Source: Desulfobacteraceae bacterium
Lineage (GTDB): Bacteria; Desulfobacterota; Desulfobacteria; Desulfobacterales; SKZT01
Assembly (NCBI GenBank): GCA_011389745.1
Contig: JAABTQ010000030.1
Span: 1 to 40,960 of the forward strand
Direction: 5' to 3'
Length of the DNA: 40,960 nt
The number at the start of each line of letters is the position of its first letter. Positions within the stretch are counted from its first letter, which is position 1. Shown piece by piece: positions 36,485-40,960 of this stretch. The notes beneath the pieces were generated by a model. That model saw nothing but the letters and a program-made list of their open reading frames with translations, was not told the origin of the DNA and searched no databases. The position numbers and the translations under genes are program-made.

Positions 36485-38383
36485 TCAAGTAATGGCCTGG
36501 GGACCTTTCTGATAATTTCCCAGTAATTTAAAAAATTCGGTTTTGTTTTTCAAGGTTTCGAGAATGTCCAGATTATTTTCGTTTTCCAAATCCATTTCCA
36601 AATCCATGTAAAACAAATACTGCCAGGGTTTATTAGGGTCAGGACGGGATTCGAGTTTGACAATATTGATCTGTTTTTCAGCAAAGATTTTCAAGGTTTC
36701 ATGAAGGGCACCGGGATTGTCACTCACAGAGTAAATAACAGATGTTTTATCCTTAGGCCCTGTAAAAAAGTCTTCACGGGCAATGACGACAAAACGTGTA
36801 AAATTTCTTGGGGTTGTCTCGATACCTTTTTTTAGGATAGACATATGAAATAACTCTGCTGCTTCCTGATTGGCAATGGCCGCCTCCTTTGGGTCATTGT
36901 TTTCTTTTACACGAAGCACCCCGGCCACCGTGTCCTTGACGGCAATCAGATCCCATGACGGATGTTGATTAAAAAACTCACGGCACTGTTCGAACACAAG
37001 CGGATGAGAATAAACTTTGTTTAAACCTTCAATTTTTGCATCAGGAAAACCAATGAGATTATGGACAATGCGCAGAGCGATTTCGCCGACGATTTTAACA
37101 TCATATTCTAACAAAAGATCGTAGTTTTCATGGATACTTCCGGTAAGGGAATTTTCCACCGGCGCAACTCCAAGGCAGGCGCTGTCCTCCATGACTTGCT
37201 GGAAGATATTTCGGTATGATGTAAAACTTTCCATGGGGGTTTGTGTACCGAAATATTGTGCGCAGGCTTTATGACCTGATGTGCCGGGTACTCCGTGATA
37301 TAAAATCTTTGCAGGGGACTGCGCTTTTCCTATGGGTTTTCGTAAAGCCTCCGCCTTTTCGAGATACCTGAAATCCACCTGTTTGCCCACGACAGGGGCA
37401 ATGACGTACAAGTCTCGCATGAGCTGCTCGAACTGGTCCGGATAAAGGCTTTGGGGGCCATCGGAAAGGGCTTTTTCCGGTTCGGTATGAACCTCGATGA
37501 TTAGCCCATCCGCACCCGCCGCGACTCCAGCTCTGGCCATGGGGCAGACCTTTTCCCGGATTCCTGTAGCATGACTGGGGTCTATGATGATGGGAAGATG
37601 GGTTAGTTTTTTAACAATAGGTACCGCAGTAAGATCCAGAGTGTTTCTCGTATAAGTTTCAAAAGTTCGGATACCCCTTTCGCAAAGAATAACCTGTTCA
37701 TTGCCTTCGGACAAAATATATTCGGCGGCCATAAGCCATTCCTCGATTGTATTGGCAAGGCCCCTTTTAAGTAGCACCGGTTTTCCAAGGCGACCGACTG
37801 TCTTTAATAGTTCGAAATTTTGCATGTTTCGGGCGCCGATCTGTAATAAATCCACATATTTTACAAGAAGGTCCGCCTGGCTGGGAGCCACGATTTCCGT
37901 TACAATACCCAACCCGGTTTCTTCACGAACCTCAGCAAGGATTTTTAATCCTTCCTCACCAAGTCCCTGGAAAGAATAGGGAGAGGTTCTGGGTTTAAAT
38001 GCACCCCCCCGAAACAGGACTGCTCCATGTTTCCTGACTGCACGGGCGATATCCAGGGTGCGGGTTCGATCTTCAACACCACAAGGACCGGCAATGACCA
38101 CCAGGCGATCTCCCCCCACCGCCACATCCCTCACCATCACTACCGAAGCATCCCGGTGGAGTTCCCGGCTGACAAGTTTATAAGGTTTGGATATGGGAAT
38201 AGCCTTGGATACCCCAGGAAATGTTTCATAATAACGGATATCCCTTGAGATCTTGCCCACAACACCCAGAATGGTTTCTTCCACCCCTATAATTTCTTTA
38301 ATGATACAGTTTTCCTTGCGTAGTTCCTGGTTAAGCCGCTCCTTTTGTTCCGGAGTGATAGTCTTTTCCAATACCAAAATCAT
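36485..38383 (-). CDS. Fused DAHP synthase (type I-beta) - prephenate dehydratase
   Basis: 632 residues. An N-terminal ferredoxin-like domain (1-70) and DAHP synthase barrel (about 75-345) show VVIAGPCGVEDRTRT, GGAFKPRTSPYSFQG, LQIGARNMQNFEL, VLLKRG, PIIIDPSHATG and LSDGPQSL. A prephenate dehydratase (about 360-535) follows with YHGVPGTSGHKACAQYFG, GVAPVENSLTGSIHENYDLL and NFTRFVVIA (the TRF signature). An ACT domain (about 545-620) with KLESRPDPNKPWQYLFYMDL comes last. It joins the first step of the shikimate pathway to the phenylalanine branch, so Phe binding to the ACT domain could restrain both. DAHP synthase is more often fused to chorismate mutase. Confidence 0.94.
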   Translation of the reverse strand: MILVLEKTITPEQKERLNQELRKENCIIKEIIGVEETILGVVGKISRDIRYYETFPGVSKAIPISKPYKLVSRELHRDASVVMVRDVAVGGDRLVVIAGPCGVEDRTRTLDIARAVRKHGAVLFRGGAFKPRTSPYSFQGLGEEGLKILAEVREETGLGIVTEIVAPSQADLLVKYVDLLQIGARNMQNFELLKTVGRLGKPVLLKRGLANTIEEWLMAAEYILSEGNEQVILCERGIRTFETYTRNTLDLTAVPIVKKLTHLPIIIDPSHATGIREKVCPMARAGVAAGADGLIIEVHTEPEKALSDGPQSLYPDQFEQLMRDLYVIAPVVGKQVDFRYLEKAEALRKPIGKAQSPAKILYHGVPGTSGHKACAQYFGTQTPMESFTSYRNIFQQVMEDSACLGVAPVENSLTGSIHENYDLLLEYDVKIVGEIALRIVHNLIGFPDAKIEGLNKVYSHPLVFEQCREFFNQHPSWDLIAVKDTVAGVLRVKENNDPKEAAIANQEAAELFHMSILKKGIETTPRNFTRFVVIAREDFFTGPKDKTSVIYSVSDNPGALHETLKIFAEKQINIVKLESRPDPNKPWQYLFYMDLEMDLENENNLDILETLKNKTEFFKLLGNYQKGPQAIT

Positions 38384-38490
38384 ATTTTTTCCTCTCTCGA
38401 ATTCTTTTTGGGATTAAAATTTTTTAGATTGAATGCCTTATTGCAGCGTAATTTGGCGTCAAGTTATGCGCGGAACAAGTATTCACCCCT

Positions 38491-38672
38491 GTCATTCTGA
38501 GGCGGCCAATAATAAAGTTTATCAGTTGGTACTATATTTCCGGCCGACGAAGAATCTTTCGCTCTTGCAGCCCGATGTTTCCAGTTACCACCTCAAGGTC
38601 AGGTCTGATGTTACAGCCTTGGGGCGTTAGATTCTTCGGTCGCCGGCATCAAACCGCTGCGAGTCGCTCCCT
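38491..38672 (+). repeat. Partial second copy of the MITE-like element
   Basis: Shares the left terminus GTCATTCTGAGG (38491-38502), GGCCGACGAAGAATCTTT (near 38542) and TGCGAGTCGCTCCC (38658-38671) with 5839-6042, but lacks the right terminus CAGAATGAC. An internal inverted pair, GACGAAGAATCT and AGATTCTTCGGTC, adds a palindrome. It is probably a decayed or variant copy. Confidence 0.7.
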
Positions 38673-38841
38673 TCTAAAAAAGAAAATAAATAAAATTGAT
38701 CACAAATAACGCGATAATCAAAAATTTTTATTCCTGATAAAATGTTGTGTCAATAATAAAAAATGTATAGTTGCCATGAATTCTTTTTTCAAAGTAATAA
38801 GGTTCCGTCACTTCGCCGACGGCCGGAGTCTATAAGTATTA

Positions 38842-38874
38842 GAAATACTGGATTCCAGCCTTCGCTGGAATGAC
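38842..38874 (-). repeat. 33-bp interspersed repeat, copy 2
   Basis: Reverse complement matches 5737-5769 with two mismatches. It contains the hairpin ATTCCAGC-CTTC-GCTGGAAT (38852-38871). Confidence 0.8.
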
Positions 38875-38994
38875 GCCGGAAATGTAAGTTTTGGAAATAT
38901 GATGACAATTTGCCTTGATTTTCATGACCCGTCCATATATTTTCCAGCCCGTAAATGGTCAGGATACCAAAAAAACAGAAAAAGGAGTAAATTA

Positions 38995-39825
38995 TTGGAA
39001 ACTCTTTACGCTATTGCTTTGGGCATTATACAAGGGCTTACGGAATTTTTGCCGGTCAGCAGTTCCGGTCACCTGGTGCTGTTTCAAAATGTTTTCGGTT
39101 TGACCGAACCTGAATTATTGCTTGATATATGGCTGCATGTGGGAACTCTCATGGCTATTTTTGTTGTATTTTATAAAGAGATTCTCTCGATTTTGACCAC
39201 TCTGATGAATTTTCCCCGCCTTTACCGGCAACACAAAGGGCTTGCATCCATGTTCAGGGAAAACCAGGATGTCAGGCTGGCAGGGTTGATTATCATTGGA
39301 AGTATTCCCACCGGCATTTTGGGTGTGCTTTTTCACGAAATAGCAGATCAGATATTTTCCTCAGTACAACTTGTCGGGATCATGCTCTTGATCACCGGCA
39401 CATTTTTGTGGCTGACACGCTGGACAAATGTTCACGGAAGACCATTGAACCAGATGAAAGTATCTGACTCTCTTGGTGTTGGTCTAGCCCAGGGACTGGC
39501 CATTCTTCCGGGTATATCACGTTCCGGTGCCACCATTTCAGCAGCCCTTTTTTTGGGTATAGATCGGGAGGTGGCCGGAAGGTTTTCCTTTCTGTTGTGC
39601 ATACCGGCCATAACAGGGGCTTTGATTCTGAGCCTTAAAAGTCCGGCCGCCTATTCAACCATACCGGCTGCGGGAATTTTTGCAGGCAGTGTCGCCGCCG
39701 GTCTGACCGGTTTTTTTGCCCTTAAAGTTCTTCTTAAACTTGTGCGAAAAGGGCGCCTCTATTATTTTTCTCCTTACTGCTGGCTTTTGGGAGCCATGGC
39801 ACTTGGATGGTATTATTGGGGATAG
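38995..39825 (+). CDS. uppP: Undecaprenyl-diphosphatase UppP (bacitracin resistance family)
   Basis: 276 residues from a TTG start at 38995, 7 nt after AAGGAG; an ATG at 38899 would add 32 residues unlike the family. Signatures EFLPVSSSGHLVLF and LPGISRSGATISAALFLG are the active-site segments, and eight or so membrane helices are visible. It dephosphorylates undecaprenyl diphosphate to recycle the cell-wall lipid carrier at the inner membrane. Confidence 0.95.
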   Translation: METLYAIALGIIQGLTEFLPVSSSGHLVLFQNVFGLTEPELLLDIWLHVGTLMAIFVVFYKEILSILTTLMNFPRLYRQHKGLASMFRENQDVRLAGLIIIGSIPTGILGVLFHEIADQIFSSVQLVGIMLLITGTFLWLTRWTNVHGRPLNQMKVSDSLGVGLAQGLAILPGISRSGATISAALFLGIDREVAGRFSFLLCIPAITGALILSLKSPAAYSTIPAAGIFAGSVAAGLTGFFALKVLLKLVRKGRLYYFSPYCWLLGAMALGWYYWG

Positions 39826-39880
39826 GCGTTTCATAAAATTATCCCTCTTGTTGAAAGCCACCCGGGAAATAGAAAAAATA

Positions 39881-40660
39881 CTATTTCAGGGTCCACACGG
39901 GTTTTCGCTTTTCAAAAAAAGCTTTGACTCCTTCTTTGGCGTCATCAGTTGAGCACAAACGGGCAAAAGCCTCGTTCATATACTCAAACTGCCTGTCATA
40001 GTCCATGTTTTCAGAGGTATAAAACGCGCTTTTAGCAATCTGAACCGCAATGGGACTTTTTTTAGCCAAAGTCTCGGCCCATTTTTGGGTATCCGCTTCA
40101 AGTTGATCCAAAGGCGATACCTTGTTGATCAACCCCAGAGAAAGAGCTTCTTCTGCACTGATCAGGTCTCCGTATAACAATAACTCAAGCGTTTTTTTCC
40201 GTCCTATTGATTTTGAGACAGGAATAACAGGCCCCACACAGTTCAACCCGACATTTATGGCTGTAAGTCCCATACGGGCATTGTGCGCCGCGATAGCCAG
40301 ATCTGCCGCAGCGACAAGGCCCATGCCGTTTGCAGCAGCCACACCGTGAACTTGCGCGATCACAGGCTTTTTTATTTTTGAAATAACCATCAAAGGACGC
40401 TCCATTCTTTCAATCCACTCCCGGTATTCCAAGGTAGATTTGCCTTCAAGTTCATTGACATCGATGCCGGCGCAAAAAACCTTACCTTCGCCTTTGATTA
40501 CCAACACCCTGGCTGTAGGATCGGCATCCAGGTTCAAAAGTGCTTTATAAAGCTCTTTTGCCATTTCACTGCTAAATGTATTCATATGTTTTGGACGGTT
40601 CAATGTAATGGTGGCGACAAATTTTTCCGATATTTCGACAAGAATGTGTTCGTATGTCAT
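39881..40660 (-). CDS. Enoyl-CoA hydratase/isomerase family protein
   Basis: 259 residues, ATG after GAAAGG. The crotonase fold is clear: LNRPKHMNTFSSEM, FCAGIDVNEL (oxyanion loop), and VHGVAAANGMGLVAAADLAI (second oxyanion loop). The two Glu that normally act in hydratases are not evident. One (GGxxEL) reads NGMGL and the other (PExxLG) reads AINVGL. So it may act as an isomerase, dehalogenase-like or thioesterase relative, or use other residues. The C-terminus has LAKKSPIAVQIAKSAFY. No beta-oxidation gene is adjacent; the next gene downstream is convergent uppP. Confidence 0.88.
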   Translation of the reverse strand: MTYEHILVEISEKFVATITLNRPKHMNTFSSEMAKELYKALLNLDADPTARVLVIKGEGKVFCAGIDVNELEGKSTLEYREWIERMERPLMVISKIKKPVIAQVHGVAAANGMGLVAAADLAIAAHNARMGLTAINVGLNCVGPVIPVSKSIGRKKTLELLLYGDLISAEEALSLGLINKVSPLDQLEADTQKWAETLAKKSPIAVQIAKSAFYTSENMDYDRQFEYMNEAFARLCSTDDAKEGVKAFFEKRKPVWTLK

Positions 40661-40826
40661 TTTTGATCCTTTCTTTTTAATAAAAAAGGTTTCAGTGTTC
40701 AGTGTTCAGTGTTCAGGGAGCCGATTCACTTGTCTGGTACCCAGCCTGACACCTGAACACGTGAAACCTCATACCTATATCATTGGCTACGTCCATCTCC
40801 GGGGCCCATGCCACCTTTTCTCGTAC
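40661..40826. other. Short spacer with tandem and inverted repeats
   Basis: Holds three 7-bp CAGTGTT units in tandem (40693-40713) and an inverted pair GTGTTCAGG (40709-40717)/CCTGAACAC (40753-40761). Related bases (GTGTTCAGTGTT) occur right after metF (5709-5720). Confidence 0.7.
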
Positions 40827-40960
40827 CTATTTGCCTGAACTCCATTCACGCCTCATGCCGGACCCAGGCGGTTCTTCAGGAAGCATCAGACCACGTTCTT
40901 TGGCAATATTGTAATAGTGACGATGGTATACAGTGCTGCACAAAAAATGGCTAAGGGGGT
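40827..40960 (-). CDS. Unidentified gene, C-terminal 44 codons only (partial)
   Basis: On the minus strand an open frame enters from the window end and stops at 40827-40829. Its end reads VYHRHYYNIAKERGLMLPEE and then PPGSGMRREWSSGK, with residue content of a real protein tail. I do not recognise it. It would run in the same direction as the downstream crotonase gene; continuation beyond the window would settle whether it is coding. Confidence 0.4.
   Translation of the reverse strand, partial: PLSHFLCSTVYHRHYYNIAKERGLMLPEEPPGSGMRREWSSGK

Larger units (their letters stand above)
38384..38994. other. Repeat-rich spacer before uppP
   Basis: Contains a partial copy of the 5839 element and the second 33-bp repeat, listed separately. 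No coding sequence recognised apart from uppP leader bases. Confidence 0.7.

Overview
The window looks like the chromosome of an anaerobic sulfate-reducing member of the Desulfobacterota (Desulfobacterales-like). The signs are an HdrA/MvhD/HdrD-type electron-transfer cluster joined to MetV-MetF (acetyl-CoA pathway), two genes whose in-frame UGA falls at an expected cysteine, an NtrC-family sigma-54 system and interspersed palindromic repeats. This is inferred from gene content only; there is no rRNA gene here.

Layout. Positions 1-5706 (+) hold a tandem HdrA (5' end outside the window), a selenocysteine-type MvhD, a fused HdrC/HdrD-like CCG protein with a second selenocysteine, MetV and MetF. 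This is a candidate flavin-based electron-bifurcating methylene-H4F reductase module. 5707-6093 is a repeat-rich spacer. 6094-12300 carries a radical SAM/TPR protein and a ZraP-ZraR-ZraS-like envelope stress system (-), with a well-formed sigma-54 promoter and an upstream palindrome in front of the zraP-like gene, plus a very small membrane protein (+). 12387-14352 (-) is housekeeping: tRNA-Pro, purA, tadA.

14457-27285 is an accessory island. It is bracketed by tRNA-Arg and tRNA-Ala, whose 3' ends point inward. About 40 bp from each 3' end lies the C-terminal remnant of a tyrosine integrase, with the same unusual tail in both. Between them are an orphan PAS histidine kinase, a decayed UvrD-like helicase, a Tat-exported multicopper oxidase, a methyltransferase fragment, a GGDEF-EAL protein, a PAS protein with a C-terminal Cys motif, an integron-type gene cassette (SUFU-like ORF between two attC-like sites), and a decayed PD-(D/E)XK-like fragment.

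27400-40960 returns to core genes: an operon of zinc ribbon, PpiD-like foldase, zinc-ribbon membrane protein and AMMECR1 protein behind a strong sigma-70 promoter; a Pit phosphate transporter with its PhoU-like DUF47 partner; an M16 peptidase; a basic HTH protein; a DAHP synthase-prephenate dehydratase fusion; UppP; an enoyl-CoA hydratase-family protein lacking the usual catalytic glutamates; and the 3' end of an unidentified gene. Repeat copies around 36.4 and 38.5-38.9 kb match those at 5.7-6.0 kb.

The most notable points are the double-selenoprotein Hdr/Mvh/MetFV cluster, the two-tRNA island with matching integrase relics, and the integron cassette away from any visible integron integrase.
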